Below are positions 16,566-25,283 of a stretch of DNA of 64,000 nucleotides, one piece after another. A program made the translations under genes and the position numbers. Below the pieces are notes generated by a model. The model was not told where the DNA came from and made no database searches. It saw only the letters and a program-made list of their open reading frames with translations. The DNA is from Halorientalis persicus (GTDB lineage: Archaea > Halobacteriota > Halobacteria > Halobacteriales > Haloarculaceae): NCBI RefSeq assembly GCF_900110215.1, contig NZ_FOCX01000016.1, positions 22,579-86,578 of the forward strand. The letters are read 5' to 3'. The first letter of the stretch is position 1. Each line of letters opens with the position of its first letter.

Positions 16566-18101
16566 ATGCAGCCCACCCTGCGAGAGACGCTGGAGTTGAC
16601 AGCGAAGCGGTATCCGGAGCGTGACGCCATTGTCTATCCGCGACGCGACCAGCGGTACACCTTCGCCGAGTTCGACGAGCGAGCGAACCGACTGGCCAAC
16701 GCCCTGGCCGACCTCGGGGTCGAGAAGGGGGATCGCGTCTCGACGATGCTGTACAACGGGTCGGAGATCGTCCTCACGGTCTTTGCCTGTGCGAAACTCG
16801 GCGCGGTGTTCAACCCGCTGAACTACCGCCTGCCCGCCGGCGAAGTCGAGTACATCCTGAACGACGCCGAGTCGAGCGTCCTGCTATACGAGGCCGACAC
16901 CCGCGAGGCCGTCCACGGGGCCCGCGACTCCCTCGATACCGTCTCGGAGTACCTCTACATCGACGAGGACACGCCCGACGGGGCCCAGGATTTCTACGCG
17001 CTCGTCGACGAGGCCCCACCGGCCCGGCCCGACGCCGAGGTCGCCGAGGACGACGTGTACGCGTTCATCTACACCTCGGGGACGACGGGCCGGCCGAAAG
17101 GCGTCGTCCACGAACACCGGGACATGGTCGAGCACAACCTCATCTGTGCCGCCGAGGGCGGGCTCCGGCCCGACGACGTGGGGCTGTCGGCGCTCCCGCT
17201 GTATCACTGCGCCGAACTCCACGCGGCCCTGTTCCCGCGGATCCAGGTGGGTGCGACCTCCGTGATCCACCACGACTTCGACCCCGTCGCAGTGTTGCAG
17301 GCTATCGACGAACACGACGTGACCGTGATGTTCGGTGCGCCGACCGCCTGGAACGGGATGGCCCACGCCGCCGCCGAGGTCGAGGCCGACACGTCCTCGC
17401 TACGGCTGGGTATGTACGGGGCCTCGCCGATGCCCGAGGACGTGCTGAACGCGTGCATGGACGCGTTCTGTGACGACTACCTCCAGGCCTACGGCATGAC
17501 CGAGATCGGCCCCTGTGGCACCTTCCAGCACCCCGACGAACAGATCCCGAAACAGGGCTCGGCCGGCGTCCCCGCGCTGAACCACGACCTCCGGGTCGTC
17601 GAACCCGGGGCCGATCCGGACGCGGCGGTCGAACAGGGCGAGATCGGCGAAATCCTCTTTTCGGGGCCCTGTACCATGCGGGAGTACTGGAACCGGCCCG
17701 ACGCGACCGCCGACTCCCTGCGCGAGGCCGACGGCAAGGAGTGGTACTACACGGGCGACCTGGGCTATCTCGACGCCGACGGGTTCCTCTACGTCGTCGA
17801 CCGGAAAGACGACATGATCATCTCCGGCGGCGAGAACATCTATCCCACCGAAGTCGAGGACGCGCTCTTCTCACACCCCGACGTGGTCGAGGCGGCGGTC
17901 GTCGGCGAACCCCACGAGGAGTGGGGTGAGGTCGTGGTCGCCTACGTCGTCGGCGACACCGACGCCGACGCCCTCGACGCGTTCGTCCGCGACAGCGACG
18001 ACCTCGCCGACTTCAAGCGGCCCCGCGAGTACGCCTTCGTCGAGGAACTGCCGAAAAATCCCAGCGGCAAAGTCCAGAAGTTCAAGCTCCGGGACGAGTA
18101 G
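16566..18101 (+). CDS. AMP-binding acyl-CoA synthetase
   Basis: 511 residues. The P-loop-like signature [17 protein letters not shown] is near residue 175, [10 protein letters not shown] in the middle, [19 protein letters not shown] is the hinge region, and the C-terminal lysine is in [15 protein letters not shown]. The enzyme activates a carboxylic acid with ATP and CoA. Fatty acids are likely, but acetate or aromatic acids cannot be excluded. I chose the ATG at 16566 ([20 protein letters not shown]), which matches the family N-terminus, over one nine codons earlier. Confidence 0.93.
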   Translation: MQPTLRETLELTAKRYPERDAIVYPRRDQRYTFAEFDERANRLANALADLGVEKGDRVSTMLYNGSEIVLTVFACAKLGAVFNPLNYRLPAGEVEYILNDAESSVLLYEADTREAVHGARDSLDTVSEYLYIDEDTPDGAQDFYALVDEAPPARPDAEVAEDDVYAFIYTSGTTGRPKGVVHEHRDMVEHNLICAAEGGLRPDDVGLSALPLYHCAELHAALFPRIQVGATSVIHHDFDPVAVLQAIDEHDVTVMFGAPTAWNGMAHAAAEVEADTSSLRLGMYGASPMPEDVLNACMDAFCDDYLQAYGMTEIGPCGTFQHPDEQIPKQGSAGVPALNHDLRVVEPGADPDAAVEQGEIGEILFSGPCTMREYWNRPDATADSLREADGKEWYYTGDLGYLDADGFLYVVDRKDDMIISGGENIYPTEVEDALFSHPDVVEAAVVGEPHEEWGEVVVAYVVGDTDADALDAFVRDSDDLADFKRPREYAFVEELPKNPSGKVQKFKLRDE

Positions 18102-18142
18102 CGAGGACAACACCTATTCCAGTTCCGTTCGCAGGGTCGGGT

Positions 18143-19099
18143 ATGAAACACAAGCGGCTCCGGGAGCCCGCCGAGACGGCCGTCCGGAAGTGTATGCGCC
18201 TCCAGTCGACCGAGTCCTGCCTGATCGTCACCGACCACGAGCGCCAGCCAATCGGCGAAGCCCTCTACGAGGTGGCCAACGAGCGCACCGACGACGCGAG
18301 TATCGTCCGCTACCCGCCCGGCGACCAGCACGGCGCGGAACCGCCCGCGGCCGTCGCCGCCGCCATGCAGGCCGCCGACGTGGTGCTCGTCCCGACCAAG
18401 AAGAGCCTGACCCACACCAAGGCCCGCTCGGACGCCACCGCGGCCGGCGCTCGCGTCGCCACGCTCCCGGGCATCACCGAAGAAGTGTTCGTCACCGGCC
18501 TCGACGCCGACTACGCCGACATCAAGCAACATTGCAAGGACCTGTACGCGCAGGTCTCCGGAGCCGAGACCGTCCGGGTCCAGACCAAACGCGGCACCGA
18601 CATCGTGTTCCGTCCCGGTGGCCGGGAGTGGCGACAGGACACCGGCATCGTCCACGACCCCGGCGCGATGTCGAACCTCCCGGCCGGCGAGGTGTTCGTG
18701 AGTCCCGAGACCGCCAACGGCACCTTCGTCGTCGACGGGACGATGATGCCCCACGGCCTTCTGGAGGACGGCCACGTCCTCGAATTCGAGGTCGAGGACG
18801 GTACCGTCACCGAAGTCAGCGACGACGGCGTGCGCGAGGAACTGGAGGCCGCCGCCGAGGCAGTCGGTCGGGACGCCTACAACCTCGCGGAACTGGGCAT
18901 CGGCACCAACGTCGGCGTCACCGAGTTGATCGGCTCCGTCCTCCTGGACGAGAAGGCCGCCGGCACCGTCCACATCGCCATCGGCGACGACCACGCCATC
19001 GGCGGCGACGTGGAGGCCCCGATCCACCTCGATGGGATCGTTCGTGATCCGAAGGTCTTCGTGGACGGGGACGAGATCGATCTACCGTCGGGCGTGTGA
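18143..19099 (+). CDS. Aminopeptidase, M29-like (leucyl aminopeptidase family)
   Basis: 318 residues. The C-terminal half carries the recognisable M29-type pattern: GTDIVFRPGGREWRQDTG, LPAGEVFVSPETANGTFVVD, ELGIGTNVGVTELIGSVL and HIAIGDDHAIGGD followed by PIHLDGIVRDP, which supplies His and Asp metal ligands. The N-terminal half is shorter than bacterial AmpS (about 410 residues), as in other archaeal members. It starts 41 bases after the acyl-CoA synthetase and may be co-transcribed with it. Confidence 0.8.
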   Translation: MKHKRLREPAETAVRKCMRLQSTESCLIVTDHERQPIGEALYEVANERTDDASIVRYPPGDQHGAEPPAAVAAAMQAADVVLVPTKKSLTHTKARSDATAAGARVATLPGITEEVFVTGLDADYADIKQHCKDLYAQVSGAETVRVQTKRGTDIVFRPGGREWRQDTGIVHDPGAMSNLPAGEVFVSPETANGTFVVDGTMMPHGLLEDGHVLEFEVEDGTVTEVSDDGVREELEAAAEAVGRDAYNLAELGIGTNVGVTELIGSVLLDEKAAGTVHIAIGDDHAIGGDVEAPIHLDGIVRDPKVFVDGDEIDLPSGV

Positions 19100-19119
19100 G
19101 TTACTAACGGACTGCCCGG

Positions 19120-19410
19120 TCACAGCAGTGTTCCGGTGAGCGATTGGCCGTTCAGCACTGTCAATAACACTCCCATACCGAGTAGCGTGTAGCCTATCGG
19201 CCGGAGGAACACACTCGATTCGTCACCGTTCAATTCATCGAGTTCGCCGGCCAGCGACCGCCACGTCAGGAAACCCATGGCGAGAAACAACAGTCCGTCG
19301 AGCCAGACCGATTCCGGGCCGCCGCTCGTCTGGAGTGACTCGACGACCCCCAACCCGTAGCCGAGGGCCATGAGCCCGAATCCGGCACCGTAGACGTACC
19401 GCAGTTCCAT
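19120..19410 (-). CDS. Small membrane protein, 96 aa
   Basis: Starts MELRYVYGAGFGLMALGYGL. Three hydrophobic segments are visible (GAGFGLMALGYGLGVVE; VWLDGLLFLAMGFLTW; PIGYTLLGMGVLLTVLNG). No family is recognised. It is convergent with the aminopeptidase and divergent from the zinc protein at 19553. A longer upstream frame would add about 195 Ser/Thr-rich residues that look non-coding. Confidence 0.65.
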   Translation of the reverse strand: MELRYVYGAGFGLMALGYGLGVVESLQTSGGPESVWLDGLLFLAMGFLTWRSLAGELDELNGDESSVFLRPIGYTLLGMGVLLTVLNGQSLTGTLL

Positions 19411-19552
19411 ACCACGGCTACTGGGTATCGCACCGAATGGTTCGGGACTGGGGCAACACTGGCCGGCGATCTCGGCCCAGAACCCGAGTGAACGGCCGGC
19501 ACACGCCCCGTCGGTCAGCGACCTTTTACGTGCGCACCGAGTACTGCCGGGT

Positions 19553-20206
19553 ATGACTACGGAAGCCGGGGACAGGGTTGGAATCGCCTGTCCGGCCTGT
19601 TCGCCGCAGTTCGAGACGGTCCACGAGGTCCTGTCGACGGGCGGCGGCGACGCGACGTTGCGGTGTACCGAGTGTGAACACGTCCACAAGGAGAGTCTAC
19701 CGGAAGAGAAGACGGCACAGCTTGACGTGGTAATCTCCCAGGACGGGGAGTCGTTCTCCGCGCAGGTCGAAGCGCCCGCGGACGCCGAGCTCTCGACCGG
19801 CGAGGAGTTCGTCGCCGAGACCGACGCGGCGGTGATGACCGTCCGGATCACCAGCCTCGAACTCGACGGCGGCCGGGTGGAGTCGGCCCCGGTCTCCGAC
19901 GTGGATACCGTCTGGACCCGTGCCGTGGGCAACGTGAGCGTCAACGTGACCAAACACCCAAAGGACGGCAAGCGGGAGAACACCGAGTCCACCAAGGTGC
20001 AGGTGCCCGGCGATCACGAGTTCGTCGTCGGCGAGACCGAGGAACTGGGCGACCTCGAATTTACCGTCGAGGGCATCCACGTCCGCGACGACGCCGAGGG
20101 CTACGAGTTCGACAAGGTCGACTACGAGGGCGACACCGTCGCCGCCAAGGACGTGAAACGCCTGTACGTCCGCGACGAAACGTCGACCGCCTGGTCGGCC
20201 TGGTAA
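19553..20206 (+). CDS. HVO_0476-family zinc protein
   Basis: 217 residues. Two cysteine pairs at the N-terminus (CPACS near 13, CTECEH near 38) form a zinc ribbon. The rest is a beta-rich domain with ESLPEEKTAQLDVVISQDGE and a WTRAVGNVSVNVTKHP segment. The family is conserved in haloarchaea and uncharacterised. It is followed after one base by pcm, as I recall for the Haloferax homologue, so a shared operon and possibly a linked role in protein repair are inferred. Confidence 0.85.
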   Translation: MTTEAGDRVGIACPACSPQFETVHEVLSTGGGDATLRCTECEHVHKESLPEEKTAQLDVVISQDGESFSAQVEAPADAELSTGEEFVAETDAAVMTVRITSLELDGGRVESAPVSDVDTVWTRAVGNVSVNVTKHPKDGKRENTESTKVQVPGDHEFVVGETEELGDLEFTVEGIHVRDDAEGYEFDKVDYEGDTVAAKDVKRLYVRDETSTAWSAW

Positions 20207-20207
20207 C

Positions 20208-20834
20208 ATGGACTGGGCCGCGCGACGCGAGTCGATGGTCGACCGGCTCGAATCCGGGGGCCGCGTCGACGATCCGGCGACGCTGGACGCCATGCGGGCG
20301 GTCCCACGCCACGAGTTCGTCCCCGAGCACAAGCGCGACTCCGCGTACGCCGATACGCCGCTCCCCATCGGCGACGGCCAGACCATCAGCGCGCCCCACA
20401 TGGTCGCGATCATGACCGACCTGCTGGACCTGTCGCCGGGCGACGATGTCCTCGAGATCGGCACCGGCTGTGGCTACCACGCCGCCGTCACCGCCGAGAT
20501 CGTCGGCCCCGACCACGTCTTCTCCGTCGAGTATCAGGAGTCGCTGGCCGAGCAGTCCCGAGACCGACTCGACAGGCTGGGCTACGGCGACATTTCGATC
20601 CGTGCCGGCGACGGGAAGCAGGGCTGGCCCGACCACGCCCCCTACGACCGAGCCTACCTGACCTGTGCCGCACCCGACTTCCCCGACGCCGTCGTCGAAC
20701 AGGTCCGATCCGGCGGCGTCCTGCTCGCGCCGCTCGGAACCGCTCGGCAGACACTGGTCCGCGCCCGCAAGCGCGAGGACGGCTCTCTGGACCGCGCGGA
20801 CCACGGCGGCGTGCGGTTCGTCGAGATGCAGTAA
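20208..20834 (+). CDS. pcm: Protein-L-isoaspartate O-methyltransferase
   Basis: 208 residues with the full family pattern: MRAVPRHEFVPEH, the adenosyl-region entry QTISAPHMVAIM, SAM motif I VLEIGTGCGYHAAV, DYDRAYL-like APYDRAYLTCAAPDF and the closing GGVLLAPLG. It repairs isoaspartate residues in aged proteins using SAM. It starts one base after the zinc protein gene and lies 78 bases before a divergent paralogue. Confidence 0.95.
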   Translation: MDWAARRESMVDRLESGGRVDDPATLDAMRAVPRHEFVPEHKRDSAYADTPLPIGDGQTISAPHMVAIMTDLLDLSPGDDVLEIGTGCGYHAAVTAEIVGPDHVFSVEYQESLAEQSRDRLDRLGYGDISIRAGDGKQGWPDHAPYDRAYLTCAAPDFPDAVVEQVRSGGVLLAPLGTARQTLVRARKREDGSLDRADHGGVRFVEMQ

Positions 20835-20912
20835 CTCGACCGCTCGGCTGACCGACGTACCGCCCCGCCGACAGGCGGGCCATTCAAGAGCCTCCACGCG
20901 AACCTTGCGACA

Positions 20913-21677
20913 ATGGATCCCGCGGTACTGCGCGACGACATGGTCGACAGCCTCGAACACGAGAGCAAGGGCTGTGTCCACAGCGACGCCGTCAGCGTCG
21001 CCATGCGGGCGGTGCCCCGCCACGAGTTCGTCGCCGACGAACGCGGTGCCTACGCCGACCGCCCCTTCGAGCGGTTCGGCACCCGCGTGCTCGCCCCCAG
21101 CACCGCCGCACGACTGCTCGAAGCGCTCTCGCCCGACCCCGACGACTCCGTGCTGGTCGTCGGCGCAGGCGTGGGCTATACGGCCGCCGTGATCGCCGAA
21201 ATCGTCGGCGAGCGGTCGGTGCAGGCCATCGACATCACCCGCCGGGCCGTCTACGACGCCCGCGAGAACCTCGCCAGCGCGGGCTACAGCGGCGTCCTCG
21301 TGGACTGTCGGGACGGCGCGGACGGCCTCCCCGAGTACGCACCCTACGACCGCATCCTGCTGGAGGCCGCCGCGGTCTCGCCACCCCAGGCGCTGGTCGA
21401 CCAGCTGGCCGAGGGCGGCCGGCTGGTCATGCCACTGGGGGCCCACGAGCAGAGCCTCGCCGTCGTCGAGGGCGACGAGGTCACGGACCGCCTCGGTGGC
21501 GTCGCCTTCAGCCCCATGCTCGTCGAGGGTGAGCAGGCCGACACGCCCGAGCGCAACCGAATGCGGCGCGAAGACCGGGAGTACGAACGCCGGGATGCCC
21601 GCCGTCGACGCGGCTGGGAGCAGTCGTGGATCGACTGGGACGAGGCTGCCGATACCGGCCGCTCTTACGAGGACTGA
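20913..21677 (+). CDS. Isoaspartate methyltransferase paralogue
   Basis: 254 residues. It shares MRAVPRHEFV and a SAM motif (VLVVGAGVGYTAAVIAEIVG) with the pcm product, but the adenosine-binding QTISAPHMVA segment is replaced by GTRVLAPSTAARLL, and the tail (RREDREYERRDARRRRGWEQ) is a basic, charged extension. It probably still binds SAM, while its target may differ from isoaspartate. The gene follows pcm and looks like an old tandem duplicate. It overlaps the convergent gene by 13 bases. Confidence 0.85.
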   Translation: MDPAVLRDDMVDSLEHESKGCVHSDAVSVAMRAVPRHEFVADERGAYADRPFERFGTRVLAPSTAARLLEALSPDPDDSVLVVGAGVGYTAAVIAEIVGERSVQAIDITRRAVYDARENLASAGYSGVLVDCRDGADGLPEYAPYDRILLEAAAVSPPQALVDQLAEGGRLVMPLGAHEQSLAVVEGDEVTDRLGGVAFSPMLVEGEQADTPERNRMRREDREYERRDARRRRGWEQSWIDWDEAADTGRSYED

Positions 21678-22123
21678 GCGCCCCCCGAGACGACGAGCAG
21701 TTTCGTGTTCTCCCGGTCGTCGGTGTACCCGCCGCCAGCGGGCGGTTTCACGTCGAGCGTGATCGTCCCCTCCGCCTGATTGGGCCCGAGACTCGGCGAG
21801 AGCGACAGCGTCGCCTTCCCGTCGGGCCCGGTCTTCGCGGGCCGAATCTGTGAGAGCGTCGCCGTGCCGTCCTTCGCCACGACGGTTGCGTTGGCCACCG
21901 GCTCACCCTCCGGCGTAATGACGGTGACCGTTATCTCGTTGCTTCCCTCGGCTACCACCTCCGGCTGTGGTTTCACGTCGAGTTCGGTGACCCCCAGCGC
22001 GGTGAGGCCACCAATGGTGTTCATCATGACGCTGAGACTCGCGATGCCCACGACGAGGGCGATGACGAGTCGCACCGGCAGTCCTTCGATCGCCCGTTCG
22101 TCGTCGCTGAAACGCTCGAACAT
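21665..22123 (-). CDS. Membrane-anchored Ig-like protein, pilin-type N-terminus
   Basis: 152 residues starting MFERFSDDERAIEGLPVRLV. A single hydrophobic helix (VIALVVGIASLSVMMNTI, about 18-37) is followed by an exported beta domain resembling bacterial Ig-like or carboxypeptidase-regulatory folds (NEITVTVITPEGEPVANATV; TGPDGKATLSLSP). The short charged N-terminus before the helix resembles type III signal peptides, but the cleavage motif is weak. It is likely a cell-surface protein. It is divergent from the fluoride-channel pair. Confidence 0.7.
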   Translation of the reverse strand: MFERFSDDERAIEGLPVRLVIALVVGIASLSVMMNTIGGLTALGVTELDVKPQPEVVAEGSNEITVTVITPEGEPVANATVVAKDGTATLSQIRPAKTGPDGKATLSLSPSLGPNQAEGTITLDVKPPAGGGYTDDRENTKLLVVSGGAQSS

Positions 22124-22244
22124 GGACCGGGCTGGCCCGGCCTTCGGACATAAGCGCTCGCCCGATGATTTATCGGTGAACGGGCGCGACAGGGTGGGAG
22201 CGAACCGAAAGCACCGAGTAGTCGCTCCGACTCCATCCGGACGA

Positions 22245-22649
22245 ATGAGCGACGGCACGGCCGCCGGCGGGTCGACACACGCGTTGACCCGCCTCGAACC
22301 GCTGGTCCTGATCGCCGTCGGCGGGTTCGTCGGGGCCGTCCTCCGGCACGCCGTGGCGCTTGCTCTCCCCGCGACGCCGTTGCCGTGGGGGACGCTGGTA
22401 GCCAACGTCGCAGGCAGTTTCGCGCTCGGCGTCCTGCTGTACGAGGCCCACCTCGCCGACGCGCTCAGTCCCGAGACGCGGCTGGTGCTGGGCACCGGCT
22501 TTCTCTCCTCGTTTACGACCTACAGCACCTTCGCCGTCGAGACTGCTGGCCTCGATCCTCGTCTCGCGGTCGCGAACGTCGCCGCGAACTACGCACTCGC
22601 CTTTCTGGCCGTCCTCCTCGGGCGATTCGTCGCCCGGGTGATCTCCTGA
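22245..22649 (+). CDS. crcB: Fluoride channel CrcB/Fluc, first subunit
   Basis: 134 residues with four hydrophobic helices. Family marks are GGFVGAVLRH, NVAGSFALGVLL and the phenylalanine track GFLSSFTTYSTFAVE. Fluc channels export fluoride as antiparallel dimers. Where two genes occur together they usually form a heterodimer. The start at 22245 follows a spacer with no credible longer form. Its TGA overlaps the next ATG by one base, implying coupled translation. Confidence 0.93.
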   Translation: MSDGTAAGGSTHALTRLEPLVLIAVGGFVGAVLRHAVALALPATPLPWGTLVANVAGSFALGVLLYEAHLADALSPETRLVLGTGFLSSFTTYSTFAVETAGLDPRLAVANVAANYALAFLAVLLGRFVARVIS

Positions 22650-22996
22650 TGGTGAGTTCGACCCTGCTCGTCGGAGCTGGCGGCGTCCTCGGCGCGCTGG
22701 CCCGGCACCTGCTGGGCGAGCGCATCGACATCCGGACGGTCGACACGCTCGCGGTGAACGTTCTCGGGAGTTTCGTGCTGGGTCTGCTGGTCGCCGTGCC
22801 GGTCGCAGATTCGCTCTTCCGCCTGTTCGGGACGGGCTTTTGTGGTGCTTTCACCACCTTTTCGACGTTCGCCTTCGAGACGGTCAGACTGTACGAGACC
22901 GGCGAGCGGCGGCGGGCCGCGGCGACGGCGGCGCTGAACCTCGTCGGTGCGCTAGCCGCGGTGGCGCTCGGCACCGCGGTCGCCAGTCTCCTCTGA
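22649..22996 (+). CDS. crcB: Fluoride channel CrcB/Fluc, second subunit
   Basis: 115 residues, four helices. It carries GAGGVLGALARHLLG, NVLGSFVLGLLV and GFCGAFTTFSTFAFE, so both conserved Phe positions are kept. It starts inside the stop codon of the first crcB (TGATG). The two proteins differ enough to suggest subfunctional heterodimer partners. I find no convincing fluoride riboswitch in front of the pair. Confidence 0.93.
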   Translation: MVSSTLLVGAGGVLGALARHLLGERIDIRTVDTLAVNVLGSFVLGLLVAVPVADSLFRLFGTGFCGAFTTFSTFAFETVRLYETGERRRAAATAALNLVGALAAVALGTAVASLL

Positions 22997-23037
22997 GAGG
23001 CCAAAGCTATACCTGCGATCCGAACCGGGATGCGAGT

Positions 23038-24015
23038 ATGCGACTCGCCAGTTTCGCGGTCGAGACGCCCGTCGGACCGGCCCGACGGGTCGGTGTCGAA
23101 CACGAGGGGGAACTGCTCGACGTGAACGCCGGCTACGCGTACGTCCTCGCGATGGACGGCGAGGCCGCCCCCGTCGACCTCGCCGAGACCATCGCGCCGG
23201 CCTCGATGATCGACTTCCTCCGGCGCGGCCAGCGCGCCTTCGACGCCGCCGAGGAGGTGCTGGAGTGGGTGCCCGACGCCGACGCCGAGACCGGGCCCGG
23301 CGGCGCGCGCCTCCGGTACGACCCCACTGAAGTGGACCTGCTGGCCCCCGTTCCGCGGCCGAATTCCCTGCGGGACTACATGGCCTTCGAGGAACACGTC
23401 GCCAACACGCTGGGCGACATTCCGGACGTGTGGTACGACCGGCCCGTCTGCTACAAGGGCAACGCCGACCAGGTCGTCGGCGACGGGGACGTGGTCGAGT
23501 GGCCGCCATACTCGACCCTCTGGGACATCGAACTGGAGATCGGCGCGGTGATCGGCCAGCGCGGCACCGGCATCGACGCCGACGAGGCCGAGGAGTACGT
23601 CGCCGGGTACACCCTGTTCAACGACTTCTCGGCCCGCGACGAGCAGGGCGAGGAGATGGACGCCCAGCTGGGCCCCGCCCGCGGGAAGGACTTCGCCAAC
23701 GCCTTCGGCCCCTACCTGGTGACGCCCGACGAACTCGACCTGCCGAACGCCGACTTTTCGGTCGAGGTCACCGGCGAGGACGGCGAGACCGAAGTCTGGT
23801 CGGAGGGCACCGTCGGCGAGATGGAACACTCCTGGGGCGAGATAATCGAACACACCGCCGAGGCCGAGACCCTGTATCCGGGCGACGTGCTGGGGAGTGG
23901 CACCGTCGGCACCGGCTGTGGACTGGAGATTGGCGAGTTCCTGGACGACGGCGACACCGTCTCGATCTCCATCGAGGGGCTGGGCACGCTGACAAACACC
24001 GTCGTGGAGTCCTGA
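23038..24015 (+). CDS. Fumarylacetoacetate hydrolase (FAH) family protein
   Basis: 325 residues. The FAH core spans about 110-320. Metal-binding acids are visible in DIELEIGAVIG and further in GYTLFNDFSARDEQGEEM, with KDFANAFGPYLVTPDEL and GDVLGSGTVGTGCGLE completing the fold. Members hydrolyse or decarboxylate acylpyruvate-like compounds; the substrate is unknown. The start at 23038 (MRLASFAVETPVGPARRVGV) opens the N-terminal subdomain. It lies 43 bases before a class V aminotransferase, possibly in one transcript. Confidence 0.92.
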   Translation: MRLASFAVETPVGPARRVGVEHEGELLDVNAGYAYVLAMDGEAAPVDLAETIAPASMIDFLRRGQRAFDAAEEVLEWVPDADAETGPGGARLRYDPTEVDLLAPVPRPNSLRDYMAFEEHVANTLGDIPDVWYDRPVCYKGNADQVVGDGDVVEWPPYSTLWDIELEIGAVIGQRGTGIDADEAEEYVAGYTLFNDFSARDEQGEEMDAQLGPARGKDFANAFGPYLVTPDELDLPNADFSVEVTGEDGETEVWSEGTVGEMEHSWGEIIEHTAEAETLYPGDVLGSGTVGTGCGLEIGEFLDDGDTVSISIEGLGTLTNTVVES

Positions 24016-24058
24016 CCGCCATCTGAGGATTCAAACCGCTGGCGGTCCAACGGCCGCT

Positions 24059-25159
24059 ATGGACCCGGAGGAGCTACGCGACGAGATTCCCGCCGTCGAC
24101 GATACCGTCTATCTGAACACCGGTGCGAGCGGTCCCAGCCCGCGCCCGGTGGTCGAGGCCGCGACTGACTTCCTCGAACGCCACGAGTACGAGGCCCACG
24201 CCGCCGGCGACCCCTACTCGATGGCGTACGGTGAGATCGGGGCCGCCCGCGAGCACGTCGCCGAGTTCGTGGGTGCCGACCCCGACGACCTCGCGTTGAC
24301 CAACAGCACGGCCGACGGCATCTCCCGGATCGCCGCCGCCGTCGACTGGGACGCCGGCGACACCGTGGCGTACACCGACCTCGAACATCCGGCCGGCATC
24401 CTGCCCTGGGAGCGGGCCGCCGACGTACACGACCTCGACACCCGCGTCCTCGAAACCGAGCGCGGCCGCGTCGACATGGACGCCGTGAAAGACGTGGTCT
24501 CGGAGGCCAGCCTCCTCTGTGTGAGTTCGCTCTCGTGGAACTACGGGACCCAGCTGCCGGTCGCCGAGATCGTCGACGTGGCCCACGACGCCGGCGCGCG
24601 GGTGGTCGTCGACGCGGTCCAGTCCCCCGGGCAACACCCCGTCGACGTGGCCGAGTGGGGGGCCGACGCCGTGGCGGCCGCCGGCCACAAGTGGTTGCTC
24701 GGCCTCTGGGGCGCGGGCTTTCTGCACGTCGACTCCGAGTTCGCTGCGGAACTGGAGCCCCGGCGGGCCAGTTACCGGAGCGTCGACGACCCGAGCGCGC
24801 CCGGCTGTGACCTGACCGCAGGCGCAGGGAAACTGGAGATCGGCACCGTCTCGCCCGCGCCCCACGTCGCGCTCGGGACGGCCATCGACCGGATTCGGGC
24901 CGTCGGAATGGACACCGTCCAGTCCCGGATCGAGCGGCTCACCGACCGGCTCAAATCCGGATTGGGTGAGCGGCTCCTCTCGCCTCGCGAGTACGAGTCC
25001 GGGCTCGTCACCTTCCGCGCCGACGACCCCGACGAGCTGGTCGACCGGCTGGGCGAGGAGGGCGTCGTTATCCGGTCGCTACCCGACGGGACCGTCCGGG
25101 CGTCGATCCACGTGTTCAACACGGCCGCCGACGTGGACCGGCTTCTCGGTGCGCTCTGA
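24059..25159 (+). CDS. Class V aminotransferase (cysteine desulfurase-like fold)
   Basis: 366 residues, a PLP enzyme of the SufS/kynureninase type. It begins with the family's YLNTGASGPSPRPV substrate loop; the phosphate-binding TNSTADGISRIAAA and the Schiff-base lysine in AAAGHKWLLGLWG (near residue 218) are intact. The cysteine loop of true desulfurases is absent (GAGKLEIGT instead), so another amine or sulfur substrate is likely. It ends 125 bases before the transglutaminase operon. Confidence 0.9.
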   Translation: MDPEELRDEIPAVDDTVYLNTGASGPSPRPVVEAATDFLERHEYEAHAAGDPYSMAYGEIGAAREHVAEFVGADPDDLALTNSTADGISRIAAAVDWDAGDTVAYTDLEHPAGILPWERAADVHDLDTRVLETERGRVDMDAVKDVVSEASLLCVSSLSWNYGTQLPVAEIVDVAHDAGARVVVDAVQSPGQHPVDVAEWGADAVAAAGHKWLLGLWGAGFLHVDSEFAAELEPRRASYRSVDDPSAPGCDLTAGAGKLEIGTVSPAPHVALGTAIDRIRAVGMDTVQSRIERLTDRLKSGLGERLLSPREYESGLVTFRADDPDELVDRLGEEGVVIRSLPDGTVRASIHVFNTAADVDRLLGAL

Positions 25160-25283
25160 GGGTGATCGGAACTGATAATTCGTACCGAATGTTTAATTCC
25201 CTCCTGCCGCTGAATCAGGTAGAGCGTACCGGCGGGCGGCTCGCGGGGCACGCGGGGGTGGTCCGCCGGCGACGATATTCACT

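Noticed and set aside
22124..22244. Fluoride riboswitch in front of the crcB pair
   Set aside because: A short CGCCCGATGA...CGGGCG stem is present, but the conserved pseudoknot and the CTGATGGCC-type part of the crcB motif are not. I could not fit the consensus.
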